Assembly (NCBI GenBank): GCA_900543625.1
Contig: UQSF01000020.1
Location: forward strand, 1-35,265
Reading direction: 5' to 3'
DNA: 35,265 bases
Source of the DNA: an uncultured Eubacteriales bacterium
GTDB lineage: Bacteria; Bacillota; Clostridia; Oscillospirales; Oscillospiraceae
Each line of letters begins with the position of its first letter. Positions within the stretch are counted from its first letter, which is position 1. A model generated the notes under the pieces. It was not told the origin of the DNA and ran no database searches. It saw only the letters and a list, made by a program, of their open reading frames with translations. Below, piece after piece: positions 23,177 to 31,542 of this stretch. A program made the translations under genes and the position numbers.

Positions 23177-25270
23177 ATGGATAAGATCTCTGACATTTTT
23201 GGCTCTATGGTATTTAACGACGCAGTCATGCGCGAGCGGCTGCCGAAGGAGACCTACCGGCAGGTGCAGGCGACGATGGAAAAGGGCAAGCGTCTCGATG
23301 ACGACGCAGCGCGCATCGTGGCCAATGCCATGAAGGACTGGGCGATCGAGAAGGGCGCGACGCACTTCACGCACTGGTTCCAGCCGATGACCGGCATCAC
23401 CGCCGAGAAGCATGACAGCTTCATCTCTCCCTGCGGCGGCGGTCAGGTAATCATGGAGTTTTCCGGCAAGGAGCTTGTCCGCGGCGAGCCGGACGCTTCC
23501 AGCTTCCCGTCCGGCGGCCTGCGCGCGACGTTTGAAGCGCGCGGCTATACCGCGTGGGACCCGACGTCCTATGCCTTTATAAAAGATAACGTCCTGTGCA
23601 TCCCGACGGCGTTCTGCTCCTACGGCGGCGAGGCGCTCGATAAAAAGACGCCGCTGCTGCGCAGCGCGGAGGCGCTCAACCGTCAGGCGCTGCGTGTGAT
23701 CCACCTGTTCGGCAACGCGGACGTGACCGCCGTGCGCACGACGGTCGGCCCCGAGCAGGAGTATTTCCTCGTGGACAAAGATGTCTATAACCGCCGCAAG
23801 GATCTGATCTATACCGGGCGCACGCTCTTTGGTGCAAAGCCGCCGAAGGGACAGGAGCTCGATGACCACTACTTCGGCAGCATCAAGCCGCGCGTTGCGG
23901 CATTCATGAAGGATCTCGATGAGGAGCTCTGGAAGCTCGGTGTCTATGCCAAGACCGAGCACAACGAGGTCGCGCCCGCGCAGCACGAGCTCGCGCCCGT
24001 GTTTACGACCGGCAACATCGCCGCTGACCAGAACCAGCTGACGATGGAGATCATGCAGAAGGTGGCCTCGCGCCACGGCATGGTCTGCCTGCTGCATGAA
24101 AAGCCGTTTGCCGGCGTCAACGGCTCCGGCAAGCACAATAACTGGTCGCTGGTCACGAACACCGGCATGAACCTGCTTGAGCCCGGCGAGACACCGGCGG
24201 AAAACGCGCAGTTCCTGCTGTTCCTGTGCGCGGTCATTCAGGCCGTGGACGACTATCAGGATATGCTGCGCATCAGCGTGGCGTCGGCCGCAAACGATCA
24301 CCGCCTCGGCGCGAACGAGGCGCCTCCGGCGATCGTTTCGATGTACGTCGGCGACGAGATCGAGGAGATCCTCAACGCGATTATTGACGAGACGGCCTAC
24401 TGCGGCAAGGAAAGACAGCTGATGAAGATCGGCGTGCACGCGCTGCCGCGCTTCCCCAAGGACGCGACCGACCGCAACCGCACCTCGCCCTTCGCCTTTA
24501 CCGGCAATAAATTCGAGTTCCGTATGCCGGGCTCCTCGGCCTCCATTTCCGGCATCAACGTCGTGCTCAACACGGCCGTTGCCGAGAGCCTTGAGCAGTT
24601 TGCTGATGCGCTCGAGGACAGCAAGGACTTTGAGGCCGATCTGCAGGCGCTCATCCGCAGCGTGCTCATCAAGCACAAGCGCATTCTCTTCAAGGGCAAC
24701 GGTTATGACGCGGCATGGATCGCAGAGGCGGAGCGCCGCGGTCTGCTGAACCTGCGCACGACGCCCGAAGCGCTGCCGTATTACCTTGCCGACAAGAACG
24801 TGGCGCTCTTTACCAAGCACCATGTCTACACCCGCACCGAGATGGAGGCACGCTATGAGATCCACCTCGAAAACTACAGCAAGATCCTCAACATCGAGGC
24901 GCTGACCATGCTTGAGATGGCGCGGCGCGATATCATGCCCGCCGTCAGCAGCTATTTGCGCGAGCTGTCCGAGACTGCTGCAGCCATCCACGCCGCGTCC
25001 GTCACGGCCGACTGCTCGTACGAGGAGAGCATCATCCCCGAGATGTCTGCGCTGCTGGGCGATGCGTACCGCAAGGTGCGCAGCCTCGACGAGGCGCTCA
25101 TGGGCGCCAAGACCGTTGAGGGCAGTCAGGCGCTGGCCAACTACTACCGTGACAAGGTCTTTTCCGCCATGGCGGAGCTGCGCATTACGATCGACCAGCT
25201 CGAGACCATGACGCCGTCTGACAAGTGGCCGGTGCCGTCCTACGGCGACCTGCTGTTCAGCGTGCGGTAA
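23177..25270 (+). CDS. glnN: glutamine synthetase type III
   Basis: 697 residues, the length of the GSIII group (about 700, against 440-470 for GSI). It makes glutamine from glutamate, ammonia and ATP in the cytoplasm. Motifs: the conserved N-terminus with FGSMVFN and LPKETYRQ, HFTHWFQPMTG, EKHDSF, the metal/substrate region GPEQEYFLVD, KTEHNEVAPAQHELAPVF, the ATP-site segment EKPFAGVNGSGKHNNWSL and NKFEFRMPGS. Start ATG 23177 lies after AAAGGGG. It stands behind its own promoter and leader terminator and is divergent from the ANTAR gene. No hairpin terminator follows: the next 45 bases are a long C/T-rich tract leading into the asnB T-box. Confidence 0.96.
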   Translation: MDKISDIFGSMVFNDAVMRERLPKETYRQVQATMEKGKRLDDDAARIVANAMKDWAIEKGATHFTHWFQPMTGITAEKHDSFISPCGGGQVIMEFSGKELVRGEPDASSFPSGGLRATFEARGYTAWDPTSYAFIKDNVLCIPTAFCSYGGEALDKKTPLLRSAEALNRQALRVIHLFGNADVTAVRTTVGPEQEYFLVDKDVYNRRKDLIYTGRTLFGAKPPKGQELDDHYFGSIKPRVAAFMKDLDEELWKLGVYAKTEHNEVAPAQHELAPVFTTGNIAADQNQLTMEIMQKVASRHGMVCLLHEKPFAGVNGSGKHNNWSLVTNTGMNLLEPGETPAENAQFLLFLCAVIQAVDDYQDMLRISVASAANDHRLGANEAPPAIVSMYVGDEIEEILNAIIDETAYCGKERQLMKIGVHALPRFPKDATDRNRTSPFAFTGNKFEFRMPGSSASISGINVVLNTAVAESLEQFADALEDSKDFEADLQALIRSVLIKHKRILFKGNGYDAAWIAEAERRGLLNLRTTPEALPYYLADKNVALFTKHHVYTRTEMEARYEIHLENYSKILNIEALTMLEMARRDIMPAVSSYLRELSETAAAIHAASVTADCSYEESIIPEMSALLGDAYRKVRSLDEALMGAKTVEGSQALANYYRDKVFSAMAELRITIDQLETMTPSDKWPVPSYGDLLFSVR

Positions 25271-25319
25271 CAACGTTTTCTCTTTCTTTTTCTCTCTTCT
25301 TTCATTTTCATACTTCTGT

Positions 25320-25573
25320 CAAAAGCATTGACGGAGAAAAGTAGCACGGGCGATCATTCCCAGCGAGTGCGGGACGGTGCGAGCCGCATAACAGAGCCTG
25401 TGTGAAGAACACTCCCGAGCTGCAAGCTGAACGGGCGAATGCCTCAGTAGGTGCGCCGTCACAGCCGGACGTTATCCCGGTGCGGTTTGTTAGAACCCGT
25501 GAGAAGTAAAATAGGTGGCACCACGATATGCAGCTACTCGTCCTATTGCCCGGACGGTAGCTGCATATTTTTT
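25320..25573 (+). promoter_or_regulatory. T-box riboswitch, Asn specifier, controls asnB
   Basis: Stem I elements are present: GACGGAGAAAAGTAG at its base, GGTGCGAG in the distal region, and the 3' specifier side GAAGAACAC with specifier AAC at 25408-25410 followed by a purine. The T-box sequence AGGTGGCACCACG (from about 25513) begins the antiterminator. The competing terminator is a perfect 12-bp stem (25526-25537 with 25557-25568) followed by T's. Uncharged asparagine tRNA should stabilise the antiterminator and turn on the downstream gene. The region fills the 321-base gap before asnB apart from a pyrimidine-rich tract at 25275-25315. Confidence 0.92.
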
Positions 25574-25591
25574 ATTCAGGAGGAAAATTCT

Positions 25592-27172
25592 ATGTGTTCC
25601 ATCATCGGTTATCTCGGCACGTCCATCTCCGCGCAGGCGCTGCGCACCGGCTTTGACAAGACCGTTTCCCGCGGCCCGGACGATACGCGCATGCTGCACA
25701 TCGGCGCGGCGACGCTCGGCTTTCACCGGCTGGCCATCATGGGGCTGCATCCGGAGGGGATGCAGCCGTTCACGCGCGGCGGCAGCGCGCTCGTGTGCAA
25801 CGGCGAGATCTATGGCTTTCGTCCCATCCGTGAGCGGCTGATCGCCGAGGGCGAGACGTTCGAGAGTGAATCTGACTGTGAGATCCTGCTCCCGCTCTAT
25901 GAACGCGAGGGGCTGGAGATGTTCCGCGGTCTTGACGCGGAGTTTGCCATGATCATCTATGACGCCAAGCGCGGCGGTCTTGTCGCGGCGCGCGACCCCA
26001 TCGGCATCCGCCCGCTGTACTACGGCTATGACGCCGAGGGCGCGATCATCTTTGCCAGCGAGGCGAAAAACCTTGTCGGTCTCGTGCACGATGTGATGCC
26101 GTTTCCGCCCGGCCACTATTATGCCGACGGTAAGTTCACCTGCTACCGCGACATGACGCACGTCGATGCCGTCTGTGAGGACGATCTGGAGACTGTCTGC
26201 ACGAACATCCGCGAAAAGCTCATCGCCGGCGTGCAGAAGCGCCTCGATGCCGACGCACCGCTCGGCTTCCTGCTCTCCGGCGGCCTGGACAGCAGCCTCG
26301 TGTGCGCGATCTCGGCAAAGCTGCTCAAAAAGCCCATCCGCACATTTGCCATCGGCATGCGCAGCGACGCCATCGACCTGAAATATGCCCGCGAGGTGGC
26401 AGAGTATCTGCACGCCGACCACACCGAGGTCATCATCACGCGCGAGGATGTGCTCCAGGCGCTGCCGGAGGTCGTGGCACTGCTCGGCACGTATGACATC
26501 ACGACCATCCGCGCGAGCATCGGCATGTACCTTGTCTGCAAGGCCATCCATGAGCAGACCGACCTGCGCGTGCTGCTCACGGGCGAGATCTCCGACGAGC
26601 TCTTCGGCTACAAGTACACGGACTTCGCGCCGAGCCCTGCGGCGTTCCAGGAGGAGTCGGCCAAGCGTATCCGCGAGCTGCATATGTATGACGTGCTGCG
26701 CGCCGACCGCTGCATCTCCGTCAACAGTCTCGAGGCGCGTGTGCCGTTCGGCGATCTGGACTTCGTGCAATATGTCATGTCCATCGATCCTGCCAAGAAG
26801 TGCAACGTCTACGGCAAGGGCAAATACCTGCTGCGCCACGCCTTCGAGGGCGACTGGCTGCCGCATGACATCCTTATGCGCGAGAAGGCGGCCTTCAGTG
26901 ATGCGGTCGGTCACTCGATGGTCGATGACCTCAAAGCCTACGCCGAGGAGACATATACGGACATCGCCTTCGACATCCTGCGCCGGAAGTATGATTTCGC
27001 GCAGCCGTTTACCAAGGAGTCGCTGCTCTATCGGGAGCTCTTCGAGCGGTACTATCCCGATCAGGCGCGCATGGTGTCCGGCTTCTGGATGCCGAACAAG
27101 GCATGGGCCGGCTGCGATGTGAACGACCCGTCCGCGCGCGTGCTCGCAAACTACGGCGACAGCGGAAAGTGA
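25592..27172 (+). CDS. asnB: asparagine synthetase (glutamine-hydrolysing)
   Basis: 526 residues from ATG 25592, behind AGGAGG. It converts aspartate to asparagine using glutamine and ATP. The N-terminal class II glutaminase shows the nucleophile Cys2 (MCSIIGYLG), SRGPDD, HRLAIMG and CNGEIYG; the synthetase half shows the PP-loop LLSGGLDSSLVCA (near residue 229) and LLTGEISDELFGYKY. The T-box with an asparagine codon supports the assignment directly. glnN just upstream makes its ammonia donor, glutamine. Confidence 0.96.
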   Translation: MCSIIGYLGTSISAQALRTGFDKTVSRGPDDTRMLHIGAATLGFHRLAIMGLHPEGMQPFTRGGSALVCNGEIYGFRPIRERLIAEGETFESESDCEILLPLYEREGLEMFRGLDAEFAMIIYDAKRGGLVAARDPIGIRPLYYGYDAEGAIIFASEAKNLVGLVHDVMPFPPGHYYADGKFTCYRDMTHVDAVCEDDLETVCTNIREKLIAGVQKRLDADAPLGFLLSGGLDSSLVCAISAKLLKKPIRTFAIGMRSDAIDLKYAREVAEYLHADHTEVIITREDVLQALPEVVALLGTYDITTIRASIGMYLVCKAIHEQTDLRVLLTGEISDELFGYKYTDFAPSPAAFQEESAKRIRELHMYDVLRADRCISVNSLEARVPFGDLDFVQYVMSIDPAKKCNVYGKGKYLLRHAFEGDWLPHDILMREKAAFSDAVGHSMVDDLKAYAEETYTDIAFDILRRKYDFAQPFTKESLLYRELFERYYPDQARMVSGFWMPNKAWAGCDVNDPSARVLANYGDSGK

Positions 27173-27179
27173 AGAAGGT

Positions 27180-27319
27180 ATGGACGCGAACACCTTGTAT
27201 CTGCGCCCTGCGAGTCTGAGCGACGCGCCCGCGCTGCGCGCGTAGCAAATCCGGCGTTCGTGCGCCCGTTTCCGGAGCTTGCGCCGGAGGCGATGCGCAG
27301 CATCCTGCACGAGGGGTAA
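27180..27319 (+). pseudogene. remnant of a GNAT acetyltransferase gene
   Basis: ATG 27180, just after asnB, opens a frame reading TLYLRPASLSDAPALRA and then TAG; this is a typical GNAT N-terminus. A shifted frame continues with NPAFVRPFPELAPEAMRSI and stops at 27319. The rest of a ~160-residue GNAT protein is missing and the asnB terminator follows at once. Too short to be active. Confidence 0.5.
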
Positions 27320-27323
27320 CAGA

Positions 27324-27364
27324 AAACCAGCCCGTTTCCGGCTTCGGAAACGGGCTGGTTTTTT
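27324..27364. terminator. terminator of asnB, also at the end of the convergent SLH gene
   Basis: A 17-bp perfect stem (27324-27340 with 27345-27361, loop GCTT) followed by T's. The T-run overlaps the stop codon of the minus-strand gene; on that strand the hairpin ends in TTTT and can work too. Confidence 0.9.
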
Positions 27365-28274
27365 ATCGCTTTTGCAGCAGCTCATACGCGCCAAGCAGCA
27401 TCTGTGCAGCCTCGGCGCGTGTGATGGGTGCGGCGGTGTCCGCGCCGTCCGGAAACACGCCGCACGATGTCAGGCTTGCAACGGCAGCACACGCCCAGTC
27501 GGGGACGTCTGAGCGCGTGAGGGCGGCGGGGGAGGGCTCGAGAAAGCTGCCGAGCATGACGGCAGCCTCCGCCGCCGTGATGCCGCGCTGCGCCTCGAAC
27601 ACGATGGCCGTGCCGTCGGAGCAGCCGCAGACATCGCCGTTCATGAGCGCGGTCGCAACATACGCCTTTGACCACGCGGGGATCTGCGCATCATCACCGA
27701 AGCCCGTCGAGAGCACGCCCTGCAGCATTTCCGTCCCGGTCAGGTGCATGCACATAGCGAGAAATTCACCGCGCGGCACGCTGCTGTCTGGGTCGAAGAG
27801 ATACTGCCCGCCAACCTGCCGGCCGACGCACACGCCCTGCTCGGCGAGCAGCACGGCGGCATATTCCTCCGCCCGCCCGACCATGTCACTGTAGGTGACG
27901 TCTGGCTTCTGCTTTTTGATGGCAATGATCACGGTCGCCTCCTGCGACTCTCTGCCGCTGCTGTCGGCAGCGCGAAAGCCGAAGTAGTCGCGCCCGCGCT
28001 TGCCGTCGGCCGGGGTGTAAACGAACGTGCCGTCGTCGGTGAGCGTCACCGTGCCCTTGATGGGCTCGGTCGTGATGCGGAAGGTGAGGGGGCTGCCGTC
28101 GGGCGCGCTGGCGCTCAGCGTACCGCCGACGGACGTGTTGCGGAACGTGGTCAGCTCCAGATTTTCCGCCACAGGTGCGGCGGTCTCCGCTTCCTGTCCG
28201 GCGTGGATGGCCGTACCCAGCGCCGCGCAGAGCGCAAAGGCGCATACGGCTGCGAACAGTTTCTGCTTCATCAT
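27363..28274 (-). CDS. SLH-domain surface protein with cadherin/Big-like domain
   Basis: 303 residues from ATG 28274 (MMKQKLF), six bases after GGAGG. A signal peptide covers about residues 1-25. Residues about 40-115 form a tandem-Ig/cadherin-like domain of the VCBS/Big_9 kind (SPLTFRITTEPIKGTVTL, GTFVYTPADGKRGRDYFGF). Three SLH units follow, degenerate in places (YLFDPDSSVPRGEFLAMC, AWSKAYVATALMNG, DWACAAVASLTSCGVF). It is probably bound to the cell wall; no enzyme motif is visible. Its ribosome site is built into a hairpin just upstream. It may be co-transcribed with the ABC exporter gene 68 bases upstream. Confidence 0.8.
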   Translation of the reverse strand: MMKQKLFAAVCAFALCAALGTAIHAGQEAETAAPVAENLELTTFRNTSVGGTLSASAPDGSPLTFRITTEPIKGTVTLTDDGTFVYTPADGKRGRDYFGFRAADSSGRESQEATVIIAIKKQKPDVTYSDMVGRAEEYAAVLLAEQGVCVGRQVGGQYLFDPDSSVPRGEFLAMCMHLTGTEMLQGVLSTGFGDDAQIPAWSKAYVATALMNGDVCGCSDGTAIVFEAQRGITAAEAAVMLGSFLEPSPAALTRSDVPDWACAAVASLTSCGVFPDGADTAAPITRAEAAQMLLGAYELLQKR

Positions 28275-28280
28275 GCAAAA

Positions 28281-28319
28281 CCTCCGTGCAAATGTAGGTG
28301 ACCCTAGTTTGCACGGAGG
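28281..28319 (-). promoter_or_regulatory. hairpin carrying the ribosome site of the SLH protein gene
   Basis: 12-bp perfect inverted repeat (28281-28292 with 28308-28319) with an inner TAGG/CCTA pair. Read on the minus strand its 3' arm ends in GGAGG, the Shine-Dalgarno of the gene starting at 28274, followed by TTTTGC and ATG. It can act as a weak terminator after the ABC gene, a block on translation, or both. Confidence 0.65.
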
Positions 28320-28342
28320 CTGTAGAAATATGCGTTTTGGGC

Positions 28343-31282
28343 TTACTCGGTGCGCAGCGCAACGACGGGGTCTTTCTTCGCCGCCATGCCCGACGGGATG
28401 AGACCGGCGATGAACGTCAGCGCCATGCTGATGAGGATGAGCAGGACCGCGCCGAGCACCGGCAGGATCGCGCTCAGCGTCGGCAGACCGGTCAGATGGT
28501 GTACGATGAGGTTGATGGGGATGAGCAGGATCAGCGTACATAGGATGCCTATGACACCGGCCGTGAAGCCCTCGATGATCGTCTCAGCATTGAATACGCG
28601 CGAGATATCCTGCTTGCTCGCTCCGATCGAGCGCAGGATGCCGATCTCCTTCGTGCGCTCGAGCACGGAGATATAGGTGATGATACCGATCATGATCGAC
28701 GACACGACGAGGGAGATGGCCACAAAGCCGATGAGTACGTAGCTGATGGCGTTGATGATCGTCGTGATGCTGCTCATGAGCAGACCGATGTAATCGGTGA
28801 AGCTGATCTGATTGTCCGGATTGTCGGCGTTGTAGTCATCAATGCAGTCGGAGATGCGGTCCTTGTTTTCAAAGCTCGAGGCGTAGATGTTGATGGCGCT
28901 CGGAGAATCCTTGTCGACATAGCCGAGCTTTTTGAGATTGTTTTGATAGGTTGAGCCGCTGGCGGAGGAGGCGACGTAGTTGTCATAAACGTCAGCGTAC
29001 TGGCTGCGGCTGATGCCTTTGGCGTTGATGGCGGAGACGATCTCCTGCGAGGTCATGCCGCTGTAGGACTTGACTGTCTCCTGCTGCATCTGCATGGACA
29101 GCATCGCGCGAAGATACGGACGGAAAAAGCGTGTGAACGTCTCATCGTCCATGGCGTCGATCATATCCTTCATCTGCTGCGCGGTTTTGCCGCTGGCTTT
29201 GAAAATGCCGTTGTCAGCCATCTCCTTGGCGCTGTCGCGGGTAAAGCCTGCCATCGCCTGCGTGAGCGCGGCGTCGAGCGTGGCGTCGTCCGGCGTGGTC
29301 ATATACTTGCGGTAGACGCTTGCACGGTCGTCCACACTCAGCTTGTTCAGATAGGCCTGTGCCGCAGCGACCTTCTGATCGGTCGTGGCGGTCGCGGCGT
29401 TCGGGAACGCGGAGCCCGTGAACACGTCCACATCCGGGTCTGCCAGCTGTTTCTGGATGATCTCGGTGTTGTCGGCGTGGTCGATGGCATAGTCAGTCAG
29501 AGCGGAGGTATAGCCGATCGCGCCGTAGGTGCTGCCGGTCACGCTGCCCTTGGCCGGGCGCACGATGCCGACGATTTTGAGCGGCACGCCGACATCGTCG
29601 CTGTGGTAGAGCCGGTTCAGGCCGTCGCTCGTCTGGCTGATATCCGTGTAGCCCGCGCCGCTGGCGACGTAGCCCTCCGAGGGGAGGATGAGCTTGAAGT
29701 CGCGGCCGCAGAGGTCAGCATAGCTCCAGCTTTCCTGCGTCGTGTCGATTTGCTTTTTGCTCATGGACTGCATCATGGCGTTGCTGATGTCATCCATACT
29801 TTCGAGGCCGAGCGCGTAGAGCGTGAGGTCGGAGATCTCGTTGTTTTTATCCACGACGAGCACGACCTCGTTGTAATTCTGCGGCCATGAGCCGTAGATC
29901 ACATCGTACTGGTTTTGTGTCGAGGCGCTTACGAGCGCGCCGTCCTCGCCGGACAGCAGCTCCTGCCAGACGTTGAACCCGGAGTAAAACCCACCCATGG
30001 AGTCAAAGTAGGCCGTGTAGTCGCCGCCGTACATGGACTTCATGACGTTTTGCAGCAGCTCGGTCGTGTCGGCCTTGATGACGGTGCCGTTCGGGTCTTC
30101 GGTGTAGACGGCAAAGCCCATGTCGTATGTGTACTGGATGCCGCTGATGTAGTCGTGGATCTTGTTGTCGGGGTCTTCGAGGTATTCCTTGAATGCCGGC
30201 AGGTTGTTCGACTGACCGGTCGCGCTGCTGACCATGGAGTTGAGCATGCTGTACATGACGGTGTTGGCGTAGACCTTGTCGAGATCATGTGTGTCCTTTT
30301 CGTCGTCCTTCGCGCCCGTCATGGCCGTGAGCATCCCGGACATATCCACGGGGTTTGCCTCAATCGTCAGCGGGTAGGACGAGAGCGTCTGCTCCTGCAC
30401 GGTGTTGATGTAGGACTGGAAGCCGTGCGAGAGCGAGAGGATGAGCGCGATACCGATGATGCCGATCGAGCCCGCAAACGCCGTGAGCAAGGTGCGCGCC
30501 TTTTTCGTCATGAGGTTGTGCAGCGACAGGCTCATGGCGGTGGCAAAGCTCATGGACGTGTGCTCCTTGACCTTGACGGTCACGGGCGCGGACGTCTCGG
30601 ACTCCGTGCAGGGGTTGTCGTCGCCGACGATCCTGCCGTCGAGCAGCCGCACGGTGCGCGTGGCATATTTCGACGCCAGCTCCGGGTTGTGCGTGACCAT
30701 GATAATGAGCTTATCCTTTGCAATTTCCTGCAGCAGATTCATGATCTGCACGCTCGTCTCGCTGTCGAGCGCGCCGGTCGGCTCGTCAGCCAGCAGGATA
30801 TCGGGGTTGTTGACGATGGCGCGCGCGATGGCCACGCGCTGCATCTGGCCGCCGGACATCTGGTTCGGCGCCTTGTCAAGCTGGTCGCCCAGACCGACCT
30901 TTTCCAGCGCCTCGACGGCGCGCGCGCGCCGCTCCTCGCCGGAGACGCCGGAGAGCGTGAGCGCGAGCTCGACGTTTGCCAGCACGCTCTGGTGCGGGAT
31001 GAGGTTATAGCTCTGAAAGACAAAGCCGATGGAGTGGTTGCGGTAGGTATCCCAGTCGCGGTCGTCGTATTCCTTTGTCGAGCGGCCGTTGATGATGAGA
31101 TCGCCGGAGGTGTAGCGGTCGAGCCCGCCGATGATGTTCAGCAGCGTGGTCTTACCGCAGCCGGACTGGCCGAGGATTGCAACAAACTCATTCTCGCGGA
31201 AGGCGATGTCGATGCCCTTGAGCGCCTCGACCTGTGTCGTTCCGGCCTCGTATACCTTGGTGATGTGTTTCAGTTCCAGCAT
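28343..31282 (-). CDS. ABC exporter, ATPase fused to FtsX/MacB-like permease with large ectodomain
   Basis: 979 residues. Residues about 1-235 are an ATPase of the MacB/LolD group: Walker A GQSGCGKTT, signature MSGGQMQRVAIARA, Walker B ILLADEPTGALD and the switch His in MVTHNPE. One membrane helix (about 265-290, LLTAFAGSIGIIGIALILSL) leads to an extracellular domain of about 500 residues, rich in Asp, Ser and Tyr; three further helices end the protein (around 840, 900 and 945), with the FtsX motif VLERTKEIGILRSIGAS. Start ATG 31282 lies after GGAGC. In Firmicutes such exporters usually have separate ATPase and permease chains and handle peptides, bacitracin-like compounds or lipoprotein signals. 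No linked two-component system is visible, so the substrate is unknown. Confidence 0.9.
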   Translation of the reverse strand: MLELKHITKVYEAGTTQVEALKGIDIAFRENEFVAILGQSGCGKTTLLNIIGGLDRYTSGDLIINGRSTKEYDDRDWDTYRNHSIGFVFQSYNLIPHQSVLANVELALTLSGVSGEERRARAVEALEKVGLGDQLDKAPNQMSGGQMQRVAIARAIVNNPDILLADEPTGALDSETSVQIMNLLQEIAKDKLIIMVTHNPELASKYATRTVRLLDGRIVGDDNPCTESETSAPVTVKVKEHTSMSFATAMSLSLHNLMTKKARTLLTAFAGSIGIIGIALILSLSHGFQSYINTVQEQTLSSYPLTIEANPVDMSGMLTAMTGAKDDEKDTHDLDKVYANTVMYSMLNSMVSSATGQSNNLPAFKEYLEDPDNKIHDYISGIQYTYDMGFAVYTEDPNGTVIKADTTELLQNVMKSMYGGDYTAYFDSMGGFYSGFNVWQELLSGEDGALVSASTQNQYDVIYGSWPQNYNEVVLVVDKNNEISDLTLYALGLESMDDISNAMMQSMSKKQIDTTQESWSYADLCGRDFKLILPSEGYVASGAGYTDISQTSDGLNRLYHSDDVGVPLKIVGIVRPAKGSVTGSTYGAIGYTSALTDYAIDHADNTEIIQKQLADPDVDVFTGSAFPNAATATTDQKVAAAQAYLNKLSVDDRASVYRKYMTTPDDATLDAALTQAMAGFTRDSAKEMADNGIFKASGKTAQQMKDMIDAMDDETFTRFFRPYLRAMLSMQMQQETVKSYSGMTSQEIVSAINAKGISRSQYADVYDNYVASSASGSTYQNNLKKLGYVDKDSPSAINIYASSFENKDRISDCIDDYNADNPDNQISFTDYIGLLMSSITTIINAISYVLIGFVAISLVVSSIMIGIITYISVLERTKEIGILRSIGASKQDISRVFNAETIIEGFTAGVIGILCTLILLIPINLIVHHLTGLPTLSAILPVLGAVLLILISMALTFIAGLIPSGMAAKKDPVVALRTE

Positions 31283-31356
31283 GGATGGGATGCTCCTTTA
31301 TATGGATGCCGCGTGCCGCAGCGGCCTTTCTACAGATTAAATAAGTATAGGCTATT

Positions 31357-31385
31357 ATGATAAGCGCAGCACCGGCGTTCGTCAA
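31357..31385 (-). promoter_or_regulatory. promoter of the ABC exporter gene
   Basis: On the minus strand TTGACG (31380-31385) and TATCAT (31357-31362) with a 17-base spacer, about 75 bases before the start codon. Confidence 0.55.
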
Positions 31386-31461
31386 GCGGCAGTGTGTTGG
31401 TTTTTCAGATTTTTTACGCTTTATTCACAAACCGATCCCTTGGAAATTCACGTGTTCGCTG

Positions 31462-31490
31462 TTGAAACGCGGGGGAATATCTGCTATAAT
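31462..31490 (+). promoter_or_regulatory. promoter of trkA
   Basis: TTGAAA (31462-31467), 17-base spacer, perfect TATAAT (31485-31490). It is divergent from the ABC exporter promoter. Confidence 0.75.
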
Positions 31491-31501
31491 ATTTCGACCC
31501 G

Positions 31502-31516
31502 CGGATCTGAGATCCG
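31502..31516. promoter_or_regulatory. palindrome in the trkA leader, possible operator
   Basis: CGGATC, three bases, GATCCG: a perfect 6-bp inverted repeat about 5-20 bases after the expected transcription start. It could be a repressor site or a small RNA hairpin; no bound factor can be named. Confidence 0.35.
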
Positions 31517-31542
31517 AACATGATAATTGGAGAGCGTAGACT

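Noticed and set aside
22898..25273. 791-codon minus-strand frame opposite glnN
   Set aside because: The plus strand encodes GSIII end to end, and the frame also runs through the glnN promoter and leader.
28275..28541. Long N-terminal extension of the SLH protein
   Set aside because: It would overlap the end of the ABC exporter gene; ATG 28274 has GGAGG and opens a normal signal peptide.
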